64,000 nucleotides of DNA from Rubrivirga marina. GTDB taxonomy: Bacteria > Bacteroidota > Rhodothermia > Rhodothermales > Rubricoccaceae. Every line of letters starts with the position of its first letter. Within the stretch, counting starts at the first letter, position 1. Position numbers and translations under genes: made by a program. Shown here one piece after another: positions 28,970 to 37,931 of this stretch. Below the pieces are notes generated by a model. The model had not been told where the DNA came from. It was given only the letters and a program-made list of their open reading frames with translations, and searched no databases. The DNA is taken from contig NZ_MQWD01000001.1 in NCBI RefSeq assembly GCF_002283365.1, positions 1,795,395 to 1,859,394 on the forward strand. The letters are read 5' to 3'.

Positions 28970-30039
28970 TCCGCCTCTTCGCCGCCGTCCTCCTCCTCAC
29001 GGCGTCCGTCAGCGCCCAGACGCTCGAGCTCATCGGGACCGTCGACCTCCCCGCCATCGTCACCGACTCGCTCGAGACGGGCGGCTCCGACGTGTGGGGC
29101 TACGTCGCGCCCGACGGCGCCGAGTACGCCATCATGGGCGACATCGAGGGCGTCTCGGTCGTCGCCGTGCCCTCGCTCGAGGTCGTCGCCCGTGTGCCCG
29201 GTCCCACGAACGACGCCCGCTGGTACTGGCGCGACATCAAGACGTACGGGCGCTACGCCTACGTCGTGACCGAGGCCTACGGGCCGAGCGAGGGCCTCCA
29301 GATCCTCGACCTCAGCGGGCTCCCGGAGCGCGTCGAGGAGGTCGCCGTCGTCCGCGGCCCCGACGACGCGTTCGTCTCGTCGCACAACCTGTCGATCGAC
29401 ACGGCCACGGGCCACGCCTACGTGCTCGACTCCGACGGCGAGTCGGTCTACGTCCTCAGCCTGGCGGACCCCGTCGCTCCCGAGGTCGTCGCCCGGCTCG
29501 ACGTCGGCGACGTCCACGACGTGTACGCCCACGAAGACCGGGCCTACGTCGCCGAGGGGCGGAACCCGACGTACTCGATCTGGGACCTGAGTGACAAGAG
29601 CGCGCCCCAGCTGGTCAGCCGCGTGACGGTCCCGAACGCCGGCTACGTCCACAACATCTGGCCGACCGACGACGGCCGGCACGTCCTCACGACGGAGGAG
29701 ACGGCCGAGAAGACGGTCAAGGTGTGGAACGTGGAGGCCCCCGAGAACCCGGAGCTCGTGGGCGAGTGGCTCGGGGCGAACCGGATCGCCCACAACGTGC
29801 TCGTCCGCGGGCGCTACGCGTTCCTGTCGCACTACTCGGCCGGCGTCTACGTGCTGGATCTGGCCGACCTCGCGAACCCGGCCGTCGTCGCCCACCACGA
29901 CACGTACCCGAAGAACGACGACGTGGCGATGGACGGCAACTGGGGCGCGACGCTGCCGTCGCCGGGCGGCTACGTCTACGGCAGCGACGGGACCGGCCAG
30001 CTCACCGTCCTCCGCTGGACGCCGCCAGCGGACTCGTAG
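28966..30039 (+). CDS. Secreted LVIVD/choice-of-anchor-B-type beta-propeller protein
   Basis: A 357-residue exported protein: signal peptide 1-18 (VSAQ), then repeated blades of the LVIVD type, each with a 'YAYV ... LxILDLS.P..P' pattern (for example YAYVVTEAYGPSEGLQILDL, HAYVLDSDGESVYVLSLAD, RAYVAEGRNPTYSIWDLSD, YAFLSHYSAGVYVLDLADL). Conserved histidines occur in SSHNLSID, DVHDVYAHED, YVHNIWPTDDG and RIAHNVLV, typical of the family. The function is unknown; no T9SS tail is seen. It is translationally coupled to the DUF2339 gene. Confidence 0.85.
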   Translation: MIRLFAAVLLLTASVSAQTLELIGTVDLPAIVTDSLETGGSDVWGYVAPDGAEYAIMGDIEGVSVVAVPSLEVVARVPGPTNDARWYWRDIKTYGRYAYVVTEAYGPSEGLQILDLSGLPERVEEVAVVRGPDDAFVSSHNLSIDTATGHAYVLDSDGESVYVLSLADPVAPEVVARLDVGDVHDVYAHEDRAYVAEGRNPTYSIWDLSDKSAPQLVSRVTVPNAGYVHNIWPTDDGRHVLTTEETAEKTVKVWNVEAPENPELVGEWLGANRIAHNVLVRGRYAFLSHYSAGVYVLDLADLANPAVVAHHDTYPKNDDVAMDGNWGATLPSPGGYVYGSDGTGQLTVLRWTPPADS

Positions 30040-30124
30040 GGGAAAGGCGAGGGGGACGAGGCAAGAGGCAGGGAGCCTCGGCCCGGCCTCCTCCGCCGCG
30101 GCGCCGAGGCGAGCAGGGAGGGCT

Positions 30125-30228
30125 TGTCATCCCGAACGCAGTGAAGGATCTCGCGCCGGCCGCCGTGGCGCTCCGAGGAGCGTGGCGGTCGCGTTCGATG
30201 AGATCCTTCGCATTCGCTCAGGATGAAC
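30125..30228. repeat. MITE/REP-like dispersed element, copy D
   Basis: A 104-bp element: TGTCATCCCGAACGCAGTG (from 30125) and CATTCGCTCAGGATGAAC at the right end, with inner GAAGGATCTCGC and GAGATCCTTCGC as inverted partners. It lies in the 325-bp gap 30040-30364, together with an imperfect palindrome copy at about 30093-30110; nothing else is seen in that gap. Confidence 0.75.
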
Positions 30229-30364
30229 GCATTCCTTGAGGGGACCGAATCTGGCTGGGCCCTCTCGGACCGTCGGCTTCGCCACGAGAGCCGCCGAGGC
30301 GGGCAGGGTCAGGAGAACCCGTGCCGCCAGCGGTGGCGTACCCCGCGGCCCCGGCCGTCCCCCC

Positions 30365-32971
30365 ATGCCCCTCGCCCGCTCGAGCCGACGCTACCTGCTC
30401 CGGCACCCGCTGCTGACGGCGCTGTCCGTCCTCGGCGTGGCGCTCGGTGTGGCCGTGAGCGTGGCCGTCGACCTCGCCAACACGAGCGCGCTGCGAGCCT
30501 TCGAGCTGTCGGGCGAGGCCGTGACCGGGACGGCGACGCACCAGGTCGTCGGCGGGCCGGGCGGCGTGGACGGGGCGCTCGTGGCGCGGCTCGTGACCGA
30601 GGCCGGCGTGGCGCAGGTCGCGCCGGTCGTCGAGGGCGCCGCGCGCGTGGCCCGCCAGCCAGAGCGTGTCGTGTCGGTGCTGGGCGTCGACCCGTTCGCC
30701 GAGGCCGCGTTCCGGCCGTTCGTCGGCGGGCCGGGCAGCGGCCTCGACGCCGGCACGTTCCTGACCGTCCCCGGCGCCGTGCTCCTCTCCGAGGCGACGG
30801 CCGCCGAGCTCGGCGTCGCCGTCGGCGACACGCTGGGGCTCGCCGTCGACGGCCGCCCCGAGGTCGCCCACGTCGTCGGCCTCCTCCAGCCCGACGACGA
30901 CCGCTCCGAGAGCGCGCTCCAGAACCTCCTTGTCGCCGACGTCGCGACGGCGCAGGAGTGGTTCGGGATGACGACGCGTGCAGAGGCCCCGTCAGGGTCC
31001 GCGCTGGACGCCGACCCTCGAGCTCCGAACGCGGGCACGCTCACCCGCATCGACCTGATCCTCCCGGCCGACGACCCCGCCCGCCTCGACGCCGAGGTGG
31101 ACCGGGTCGCGGCGCTCCTGCCGGAGGGGACCGAGGTCCGCCCGGCGTCGACGCAGGCCGACGCCCTCGCGACGATGACGGCCGCGTTCCGCCTCAACCT
31201 GACCGCGCTGTCGCTGCTGGCGCTCGTCGTCGGCGTCTTCCTGATCTACAACACGGTCACGTTCGCCGTGGTGCAGCGGCGGCGCGTGCTCGGGACGTAC
31301 CGCGCGCTCGGCGTCACGCGGGCCGAGGTGTTCCGCGCCATCCTCGGCGAGGCGCTCGTGATCGGCGCCGTGGGGACCGCGATCGGGCTCGCCCTCGGCG
31401 TGCTGCTCGGGACCGGCCTCGTCCGGCTCGTGACGCAGACGATCGGCGACCTGTACTTCGTGGTCCGCGTGCGGGAGCTGGCGCTGTCGCCCGTCGCGCT
31501 CCTGAAGGGCGTCGCGCTCGGGCTGGGGGCGACGGTGGTGGGCGCGCTCCGGCCCGGGTGGGAGGCCGCCTCGACCGCGCCCGCCTCGGCGCTGCGGCGG
31601 TCGACCCAGGAAGATCGGTTCGCCGAGGGCGCCGGACGGCTCGCGGTGTGGGGTCTCGGCGTGCTCGCGCTCGGGGGTCTGGTGCTCCTGGTCCCGGCCG
31701 GCGTGCCCGGCGCGTACGCCGGGATGCTCGGGATCCTGGCCGGGACCGCGCTCCTCGTCCCCTACCTCACGCGGGCCTGGGCCGCGCTCGCCCGGCCGGT
31801 CCTCGGGGCGCTGCTGGGGCCCGTCGGGCGGATGGCCGCGCGCGGCGTCTCGGCGTCCCTCAGTCGGACCTCCGTGGCCGTCGCCGCGCTCGCCGTGGCG
31901 GTCGCCGCGACGGTCGGCGTGGCGACGATGGTCTCGTCGTTCCGCACGACCGTGGCCGACTGGCTCGGGGCCGTCCTCCAGTCCGACGTCTACGTCCAGC
32001 CGCCGGCGACCGTCTTCCGCCGCGGCGGCGCCGTCCTCGACGACTCGCTCGCCCAAGCCCTCGCCGCGCTCCCCGGCGTCGCCCGCGCCGACGCCATCCG
32101 CGTGCGGACGATCGAGGACGACAGCGGCCCCTTCGACCTCGTCGTGGCGCGGCTCGATGAGGTCCGCGCCGGCGTAAACCGCTACAAGGAGGGCTCGGCC
32201 GAGGCCGTTGCCCAGAGCGCCGCCGCGGGAGCGGTCGCCGTCAGCGAGCCGTTCGCGTTCCGCTTCGGCGTCGGCGTCGGCGACACGCTCCGCCTCCCGA
32301 CCGATCGGGGGACGCGGACCTACCCGATCGCCGGCGTCTACTACGACTACGGCAACGACCTCGGCGTCGTGCTCATGGACGAGCGGCCGTTCCTCGCCGC
32401 CTTCCGCGACCCCGGCTACACCGGCATCGCCCTTACCGCCGCGTCCGGCGTCGACCCCCCCGACCTCGTCCAGCGCGCCCGGCGGCTCGCCGAGGCCTCC
32501 GCCCAGGACGTCACGGTCCGCTCCAACCGGGACCTCCGGGAGGCGAGCCTCGAGATCTTCGATCAGACGTTCGTCGTGACGAGCGTGCTCCGGCTTCTGG
32601 CCGTCGCCGTCGCGTTCGTCGGCGTCCTGTCGGCGCTGATGGCGCTCCAGCTCGAGCGGCGTCGCGAGCTGGCGATGCTCCGAGCGCAGGGCATGACGCC
32701 GGGCGAGGTCCGCAAGATGGTGTTCGCCGAGACCGGGCTGATGGGGCTCTGGGCCGGGCTGCTGGCGGTCCCGCTGGGGCTGGCGCTGGCGGCCGTCCTC
32801 GTGTTCGTCGTCAACGTCCGGTCGTTCGGGTGGACGCTGGCGTTCACGGTCTCATCGGGCGTGCTGGTCCAGGCCGTGGCGCTGGCGGTCGGTGCGGCGC
32901 TCCTGGCCGGCGTGTACCCCGCGTGGCGGATGGCGCGGACGAGCCCGGCGCTCGCGATGCGGGAGGCGTAG
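30365..32971 (+). CDS. FtsX-domain ABC permease (YbbP-like, two FtsX domains)
   Basis: An 868-residue inner-membrane permease of the type VII/MacB-FtsX superfamily. Transmembrane helix 1 at about 15-37 is followed by a periplasmic MacB-like core. The first FtsX domain is about 275-400 (LIYNTVTFAVVQRRRVLGTY, RALGVTRAEVFRAILGEALV), a middle pair of helix clusters about 425-535, a second periplasmic region, and a second FtsX domain about 735-868 (LERRRELAMLRAQGMTPGEV). This doubled layout is that of YbbP, the permease of YbbAP; lipoprotein or hydrophobic substrate extraction is inferred. No ABC ATPase lies next to it, so its partner must be elsewhere. ATG 30365 chosen; upstream residues derive from repeat D. 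Confidence 0.85.
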   Translation: MPLARSSRRYLLRHPLLTALSVLGVALGVAVSVAVDLANTSALRAFELSGEAVTGTATHQVVGGPGGVDGALVARLVTEAGVAQVAPVVEGAARVARQPERVVSVLGVDPFAEAAFRPFVGGPGSGLDAGTFLTVPGAVLLSEATAAELGVAVGDTLGLAVDGRPEVAHVVGLLQPDDDRSESALQNLLVADVATAQEWFGMTTRAEAPSGSALDADPRAPNAGTLTRIDLILPADDPARLDAEVDRVAALLPEGTEVRPASTQADALATMTAAFRLNLTALSLLALVVGVFLIYNTVTFAVVQRRRVLGTYRALGVTRAEVFRAILGEALVIGAVGTAIGLALGVLLGTGLVRLVTQTIGDLYFVVRVRELALSPVALLKGVALGLGATVVGALRPGWEAASTAPASALRRSTQEDRFAEGAGRLAVWGLGVLALGGLVLLVPAGVPGAYAGMLGILAGTALLVPYLTRAWAALARPVLGALLGPVGRMAARGVSASLSRTSVAVAALAVAVAATVGVATMVSSFRTTVADWLGAVLQSDVYVQPPATVFRRGGAVLDDSLAQALAALPGVARADAIRVRTIEDDSGPFDLVVARLDEVRAGVNRYKEGSAEAVAQSAAAGAVAVSEPFAFRFGVGVGDTLRLPTDRGTRTYPIAGVYYDYGNDLGVVLMDERPFLAAFRDPGYTGIALTAASGVDPPDLVQRARRLAEASAQDVTVRSNRDLREASLEIFDQTFVVTSVLRLLAVAVAFVGVLSALMALQLERRRELAMLRAQGMTPGEVRKMVFAETGLMGLWAGLLAVPLGLALAAVLVFVVNVRSFGWTLAFTVSSGVLVQAVALAVGAALLAGVYPAWRMARTSPALAMREA

Positions 32972-32978
32972 CCCCGCC

Positions 32979-32996
32979 CGCCTCGGCGCCGAGGTG
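32979..32996. repeat. Palindromic repeat, copy 7
   Basis: Common core at 32981-32994, 9 bp after the stop of the FtsX permease; the right arm is slightly decayed (GAGGTGGG). Confidence 0.75.
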
Positions 32997-33099
32997 GGGG
33001 AGGCGGGTGCGAGAAGGGGCCATTTGCGCGGTGAGAAGAGACGCCGGATTGCCCCGGCTCGGGGCTCTGCCGAGGGGTCAATGTGGATATGATCCCCAC

Positions 33100-36069
33100 A
33101 TGACCCGATCGATCGGTTTCTTCGCCGCCCTCTGGTTGGCCGTCGCAGCGGCCCACGCGCAGGGGTTCTACCTCGAGCCGCTCACGGAGGACGGCGCGTT
33201 CCTCTTCCCGACCGACGTCGCCGTCCGCCCCGACGGCGGCTACTACGTGGTCGACAAGCGCGGTTACGTGTTCGGCGTCGAGCCCGACGGGACGGTCCGC
33301 AGTGAGGTCGTCCTCGACCTGCACACGGAGGTCGTCTCGAGCGGCGACCGGGGGCTTCTCGGGATCGCGCTCCATCCCGACTTCCCGGAGCGGCCCGACG
33401 TCTACCTCTACTACACGGCGTACGACCGGACGACGCTCGATCGCGAGACGCCGTTCGGGGTCGGGCGCGTGACGCGCTACACGATGGCGGGGCCGGGACT
33501 CTGGCAGGCCGACTCCGCGAGTCGGACGATCCTCCTCGGTGAGAGCTACGACGACGGGGTCCCGGTCTGCCTCCCGTTCCACGCGGGCGGGACGATTCTC
33601 TTCGCGCCCGACCGCTCGCTCGTCCTCAGCTTCGGCGACGCGGGCCACGCCGCCTATGCCGACGTCGGCGGCAACGAGCCCGACTGCTTCGCCGAGGGCC
33701 GGGCGGACCCGGCCGTCGACGTCGGGGCCTTCCGGTCCCAGATGCTCTCGAGCCCGAACGGGAAGATCGTCCGGATCGACCCCGAGACCGGCCTCGGCCT
33801 GCCCGACAACCCGTTCTACACGGGCGACCCGGCAGACTGGGCCTCGCGGGTGTGGGCGCTCGGGCTCCGCAACCCGTTCCGGTTCGCCATCGACCCCGAG
33901 GCGGACGGCCTCCGCCTGGTCATCGGCGACGTGGGGTGGGGGACGTGGGAGGAAGTCGACGTTTCGGAGGGGGGCGAGAACTACGGGTGGCCGTGCTACG
34001 AAGGGGCGGCCCTGGTCCCTGCCTTCGCCGCCACCGCGCCCGCCGGCTTCGACTGCGAGGGGCCGTGGACGGGCGCGTTCACGCTCCCGGCGGCCGTCTG
34101 GAACCACTACTACCCAGAGCGCTCGGCGCCCCCCGGCGTCACGGCCAACTCCATCACGGGCGGCGCGTTCTACACCGGGGCGGCCTACCCAGAGGCGTAC
34201 CGCGGCGCCTTCGTCTTCGCCGACTTCGCCATCGGCTGGCTGTCGGCAGGCCGGTTCGCCGAGGGCCAGCTCGAGGGGGCCGAGCGGATCATCGAGGGCG
34301 CGGCGGGGATCGTCGACGTCGAAATGGATCCGGCCCAGGACGCGCTGGTCCTCGCCGACCTCTACAACGGCCGGCTCCTGCACCTCCGCCACGCCGGCGG
34401 CGGCCCGACGGCCCCGGTCGCCCGCGCGACGGCCGACGCCCGGACGGGCGCGGCGCCCTTCGCCGTCCAGTTCCGCGGCGCCGACTCGCTCGATCCGGAG
34501 GGCGGGGCGCTGAGCTATGGCTGGAGCTTCGGCGATGGCGCTGTCTCGAGCGACCCCGACCCCGTGCACGTCTACGAGGAGCCCGGTGCCTACGTGGCCA
34601 CGCTGACCGTGACGTCCGAGGCGGGCCGCGAGTCGCAGGCCACAGTGCCGGTCCGTGTGGGCCGCGCGGCGCCGACGCTCACGGTCGTCGAGCCCTCCGC
34701 GCGCGTCGTGTACGGCAACGAGCTCGTCCCGCTGCACGCCGAGGTGACGGACCCCTATGAGCCCGCCGAGGCGCTCGAGGTCGAGTGGGAGGTCCGGCTG
34801 GTCCACAACGTCCACGAGCACCCAGGCTTCTTCCGGGCCGAGGGCGCACGGGCCTCGTTCGTCGCGCTCCCGCACGGGGAAGATGGGGAGGTCGCGTTCT
34901 ATGAGGCGACGGCCCGCGTGACCGATGGCGAGGGGATTCGGGTGTCGACGTCGGTCGCGCTTCTGCTGGCGGCGCCCGGGGCCGTCCTCGCTGCGACCAC
35001 GCCGATCTGGACCGACGGGGTCGCCCGGTTTGGCCGGCGGCTCCGCGTGCGGAGCGTTCTCCTCCCCGGCCTCGACGCCATCCCGGAGGGAGTCACGGTC
35101 GAGGTCTTGATCGACGGCGTGTGGCAGCCGGTCGTCTACCCCCGCGTGCTCATGGAGCCGGGCGGCGTCCGCGTCGTGTTCGTGGCCGTCGAGGCCGACG
35201 GGCTCCGGGTGACGAACGGCCTCGTCGAGCCGCAGGTCCGCGTGGACCTCGGGACCACCGCCGGCTCCCCCGAAGGCACGGTCGCGGGCCGGATCGGCGA
35301 CGGCCCCGAGTTCGACCCCGCGACGTCGAGAGACGGCGCGCTCGTGCTCTATGGACCGGCCTCGCTCGGCGACGTCGACGCGGCCCCGTTCGTCTACGGC
35401 CCGCTGGCGGAGGGCGGCGCCGTCTCGGCCACGGTCGACGGCACCATCGACGCGACGGCGGGCGTGATGGTCCGCACGTCGCTCGACCCCGCCGCGCCGG
35501 CCGCCGCGCTCCTCGTGGCCCCCGACGGTCAGGTCACGCTCCGCGTGCGCACCGAGGCCGGCATTCGCCTCGACTCCCTCGGCAGGGCGGAGCTCCCGAC
35601 GCGGCTGCAGCTCTACGCCGGGCCGGTCGGCCTTCAGGCCGCCGTCGCGAAGGAGGACGCGTGGACGGTGCGGGCCACGGTCGCCGGGTGGCCCCGGACG
35701 GGCCAGCTCGCCGGCCTCGTGCTCGGGTCGGGCGGGTTCGCCTGGACGCGCGACCTCCGCCTCGACACCGAAGACGAAGTCCGCGGGATGACGCCGCCGG
35801 GGACGCTCGGCATCGCCTCCATCGCTCCGAACCCGACCTCGGGTACGACCACCGTCGTCGTCGAGACGGGGCGCGAGGGGCGCCACACGGTAGACGTGTT
35901 CGACGTGCTCGGCCGCCTCGTCTCCACGCGCGAGCTCACGGCCGACCGGCCGGGGCTGCTTCCCGTCCGGCTGGACCTCTCGGGCCAGGGGCCGGGCGTG
36001 TATGCCGTGCGCGTCCGGCACCCGGACAGCGGGACCGCCGTCACGCAGACGCTGACGGTGGCCCGCTAG
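33100..36069 (+). CDS. Secreted PQQ-type sugar dehydrogenase-like propeller with PKD domain and T9SS tail
   Basis: A 989-residue exported protein. Signal peptide 1-20 (AAHAQ). Residues about 25-440 form a soluble glucose/sorbosone dehydrogenase-like six-bladed propeller: FPTDVAVRPDGGYYVVD, RGLLGIALHPDFPERPDVYL, SSPNGKIVRIDPETG, ALGLRNPFRFAIDPE, GENYGWPCYEG. A PKD domain follows (about 445-530: VQFRGADSLDPEGGALSYGW), then beta-rich sequence. The T9SS type A domain is at about 910-989 (IAPNPTSGTTTVVV, FDVLGRLVSTRE, GVYAVRV). PQQ-dependent sugar oxidation is a family-level inference; many relatives are uncharacterised. An imperfect inverted repeat (TGTGGAT / ATCCCCACA, 33082-33100) abuts the ATG. 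Confidence 0.82.
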   Translation: MTRSIGFFAALWLAVAAAHAQGFYLEPLTEDGAFLFPTDVAVRPDGGYYVVDKRGYVFGVEPDGTVRSEVVLDLHTEVVSSGDRGLLGIALHPDFPERPDVYLYYTAYDRTTLDRETPFGVGRVTRYTMAGPGLWQADSASRTILLGESYDDGVPVCLPFHAGGTILFAPDRSLVLSFGDAGHAAYADVGGNEPDCFAEGRADPAVDVGAFRSQMLSSPNGKIVRIDPETGLGLPDNPFYTGDPADWASRVWALGLRNPFRFAIDPEADGLRLVIGDVGWGTWEEVDVSEGGENYGWPCYEGAALVPAFAATAPAGFDCEGPWTGAFTLPAAVWNHYYPERSAPPGVTANSITGGAFYTGAAYPEAYRGAFVFADFAIGWLSAGRFAEGQLEGAERIIEGAAGIVDVEMDPAQDALVLADLYNGRLLHLRHAGGGPTAPVARATADARTGAAPFAVQFRGADSLDPEGGALSYGWSFGDGAVSSDPDPVHVYEEPGAYVATLTVTSEAGRESQATVPVRVGRAAPTLTVVEPSARVVYGNELVPLHAEVTDPYEPAEALEVEWEVRLVHNVHEHPGFFRAEGARASFVALPHGEDGEVAFYEATARVTDGEGIRVSTSVALLLAAPGAVLAATTPIWTDGVARFGRRLRVRSVLLPGLDAIPEGVTVEVLIDGVWQPVVYPRVLMEPGGVRVVFVAVEADGLRVTNGLVEPQVRVDLGTTAGSPEGTVAGRIGDGPEFDPATSRDGALVLYGPASLGDVDAAPFVYGPLAEGGAVSATVDGTIDATAGVMVRTSLDPAAPAAALLVAPDGQVTLRVRTEAGIRLDSLGRAELPTRLQLYAGPVGLQAAVAKEDAWTVRATVAGWPRTGQLAGLVLGSGGFAWTRDLRLDTEDEVRGMTPPGTLGIASIAPNPTSGTTTVVVETGREGRHTVDVFDVLGRLVSTRELTADRPGLLPVRLDLSGQGPGVYAVRVRHPDSGTAVTQTLTVAR

Positions 36070-36373
36070 CCCAGTCCACCGGAAACCGGTCCGCCGGAGG
36101 GGCTTCGAAGGGGCATGCCCCCCGGTGCCCTCTCGCCGTTCGACGCCGCCGTGGCTCGCTGGGTCGGCCTTGGGCCGGCCCCGCGCGCGGCGTTGCGCTC
36201 CGCGTTGCGCTCCGCGTTCGAGCGGCGCAGCGCCGTATCACCTGGCCAGCTACCTGGGCGTGACCGACGTCCACCTCTCAAGGATCCGCCGCCGGGCCGC
36301 CGTTTCTGAATCAAGGTTCAGGCGCGAGCGCCGGCCTCCTCCCGACCCTCGGGTCTCACTCACGACCCCTCCC
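36070..36373. other. Gene-free stretch with a short tandem repeat and a regulator relic
   Basis: Contains two adjacent copies of GCGTTGCGCTCC (36190-36213) and, after them, the Crp/Fnr relic listed separately. The in-frame ORFs through it are not otherwise protein-like. The promoter of the dehydrogenase at 36374 is presumably at its right end. Confidence 0.5.
36236..36310 (+). pseudogene. Relic of a Crp/Fnr-family regulator (C-terminal HTH only)
   Basis: Twenty-odd codons read YHLASYLGVTDVHLSRIRRR, which matches the end of the winged-helix domain of Bacteroidota Crp/Fnr regulators (pattern 'ASYLGITPE.LSRIRK'). There is no cyclic-nucleotide-binding domain before it; upstream in the same frame is arginine/serine-rich filler and a tandem repeat. 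It is probably the surviving 3' end of a deleted gene. Confidence 0.6.
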
Positions 36374-37228
36374 ATGCAGATCGCCTTTCTCGGCCTCGGC
36401 GCCATGGGCGCCCGGATGGCCGCCCACCTCCTCGACGACCACGACCTCACCGTCTGGAACCGATCCGACGGCCCGGCCGACGCCTTCCGCGAGCGCGCCG
36501 CCGTCGCCGCGACGCCCCGCGAGGCGGCCGAGGCGGCCGACCTCGTGATCGCGATGGTCACTGACGACCGGGCGAGCCGCGACGTCTGGACCGGCCCCGA
36601 CGGGGCGCTCGCCGGAATGAAGAGCGGCGCCGTGGCGGCCGAGATGAGCACGGTGTCGCCGGGCTGGGTCCGCGAGTGGGCCGGCCTCGTGACCGAGGCG
36701 GGCGGGCGGCCGCTCGACGCGCCGGTCTCGGGGTCCCGCCCGCAGGCCGAGGGCGCCACGCTCGTCGTCCTCGTCGGCGGCGCCGCCGACGCGCTGGAGA
36801 CGGCGCGGCCGGCGTTCGAGGCGATGGGCAAGAGCGTCCAGCACGTCGGGGGGACCGGGACCGGCGCGCTCGTCAAGCTGGCCGTCAACGCACTGATGGG
36901 CGTCGGCGTGGCGGCGGCGGCCGAGCTGCTCGCCGTCCTCCGGCGCTCGGGGGTCGACGAGGCCACCGCCGCCGAGGTCCTCGGCGCGACGCCCGCCGCC
37001 GCGCCCGTCGTGGCGACGGCGATGCGGCTGATGGCGGACGGCCGGCACGACCCGCTCTTCCCGGTCGACCTCCTCGACAAGGACCTCCGCTACGCGCTCC
37101 ACGTCGCCGCCGAGGCCGAGTCGGCTGCCCCGCTGGTATCGGCCGCGCGCGCCCAGTTCGAGCGGGCCGCCGAGGCCGGTCTCGGCGGGAAGAACATGAC
37201 GGCCGTCGCGATGCTCTACGACGACTGA
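36374..37228 (+). CDS. NAD(P)-dependent beta-hydroxyacid dehydrogenase family
   Basis: A 284-residue cytosolic oxidoreductase of the 3-hydroxyisobutyrate/glyoxylate-reductase family. The Rossmann motif is AFLGLGAMGARMAAHLL at the N-terminus; the substrate-binding stretch is DAPVSGSRPQAEGATLVVLV; the catalytic lysine is in GTGALVKLAVNALMG; and the C-terminal helix has LLDKDLRYALHVAAE. These enzymes reduce or oxidise small beta-hydroxyacids; the exact substrate is open. ATG 36374 starts exactly at the Rossmann strand. A palindrome follows 2 bp after the stop. Confidence 0.88.
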   Translation: MQIAFLGLGAMGARMAAHLLDDHDLTVWNRSDGPADAFRERAAVAATPREAAEAADLVIAMVTDDRASRDVWTGPDGALAGMKSGAVAAEMSTVSPGWVREWAGLVTEAGGRPLDAPVSGSRPQAEGATLVVLVGGAADALETARPAFEAMGKSVQHVGGTGTGALVKLAVNALMGVGVAAAAELLAVLRRSGVDEATAAEVLGATPAAAPVVATAMRLMADGRHDPLFPVDLLDKDLRYALHVAAEAESAAPLVSAARAQFERAAEAGLGGKNMTAVAMLYDD

Positions 37229-37230
37229 CC

Positions 37231-37250
37231 CCGCCTCGGCGCCGAGGCGG
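37231..37250. repeat. Palindromic repeat, copy 8
   Basis: 20-bp perfect palindrome (core 37234-37247) in the 28-bp gap between convergent stops (37228 on +, 37257 on -), the best placed candidate for a bidirectional terminator of this family. Confidence 0.85.
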
Positions 37251-37256
37251 ACGGGG

Positions 37257-37883
37257 CTACTGCTCGGGCGGGTACGGCACGCCGATCCGCCGTGCGTACT
37301 CGCGGATCGGGTCGAGCCCGACCGCCGCGCGCCGCGCGTCCACTGCGGCCGGGTCTTCGATCGGGTAGAACGCCCGCTGGCCGGTGTCGGGGTCGGTCCG
37401 CTGCTCGGAGCCGTAGCGCTGCGGGAGGCCCTGGCGCACGAGGATCCGGTCGGTGAGGTAGGCCAGCCAGACGGGCTCGGCCTCGCCGGCCTCGACGGCG
37501 TCGGCGATCGTGGGTTCGTAGCGCAACTGGACGTCGAGCGGCGCGTGCTGGACGACGAGCCACGCGGCCCCGGCCGCCCACGTCCCGACCTCGCTCGCGA
37601 GCGGCCACCCGCGCTCGTCGACGAGCGCCTCCAGCCGGATCAGATTGACGGAGTCGGCCGCCTGGACCTCGCGGGCGAGCGGGCGGTAGAGCGAGTCGGG
37701 CGGCGCGCGGTCGTACCGCTCCAGGAGATCGACGAGGCGGGTCCGGGGGGCCTGGTCGGCCTCGCGGAGGTCGAGGAGCGCGGCCCGGTAGGCGGCGGCC
37801 TCGGGCGTCGCCGGGGCGAAGGCCGACGAGCCCCCGCACGCGGCGAGCCCGAGCGAGAGGGTGAGGAGGACGAACGGGCGCAT
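37257..37883 (-). CDS. DUF6624-like lipoprotein
   Basis: A 208-residue lipoprotein: signal peptide with lipobox LAACGG (C at about residue 16). The body matches the DUF6624 pattern: LLDLREADQAPRTRLVDLL, a helix with DSVNLIRLEALVDERGWPL, AAWLVVQHAPLDVQLRYEP, AYLTDRILVRQGLPQRYGSE and FYPIEDPAAVDARRAAVGL. Function is unknown. ATG 37883 starts the signal peptide; an in-frame ATG eight codons earlier is less likely. Confidence 0.8.
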   Translation of the reverse strand: MRPFVLLTLSLGLAACGGSSAFAPATPEAAAYRAALLDLREADQAPRTRLVDLLERYDRAPPDSLYRPLAREVQAADSVNLIRLEALVDERGWPLASEVGTWAAGAAWLVVQHAPLDVQLRYEPTIADAVEAGEAEPVWLAYLTDRILVRQGLPQRYGSEQRTDPDTGQRAFYPIEDPAAVDARRAAVGLDPIREYARRIGVPYPPEQ

Positions 37884-37931
37884 CGGCGGACGGGGTGGAC
37901 CCGTCAAAGGTCGCGCGTGCCGCCTCTCCGG

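Noticed and set aside
33082-33100. Imperfect inverted repeat TGTGGAT/ATCCCCACA at the start of the PQQ-like gene
   Set aside because: The repeat is interrupted by two extra bases and overlaps the start codon; too weak to list as an operator.
32563-36021. Long minus-strand open frame (1152 codons) opposite the PQQ/T9SS gene
   Set aside because: No recognisable motifs and composition of a shadow frame; the plus-strand gene has signal peptide, propeller, PKD and sorting domain.
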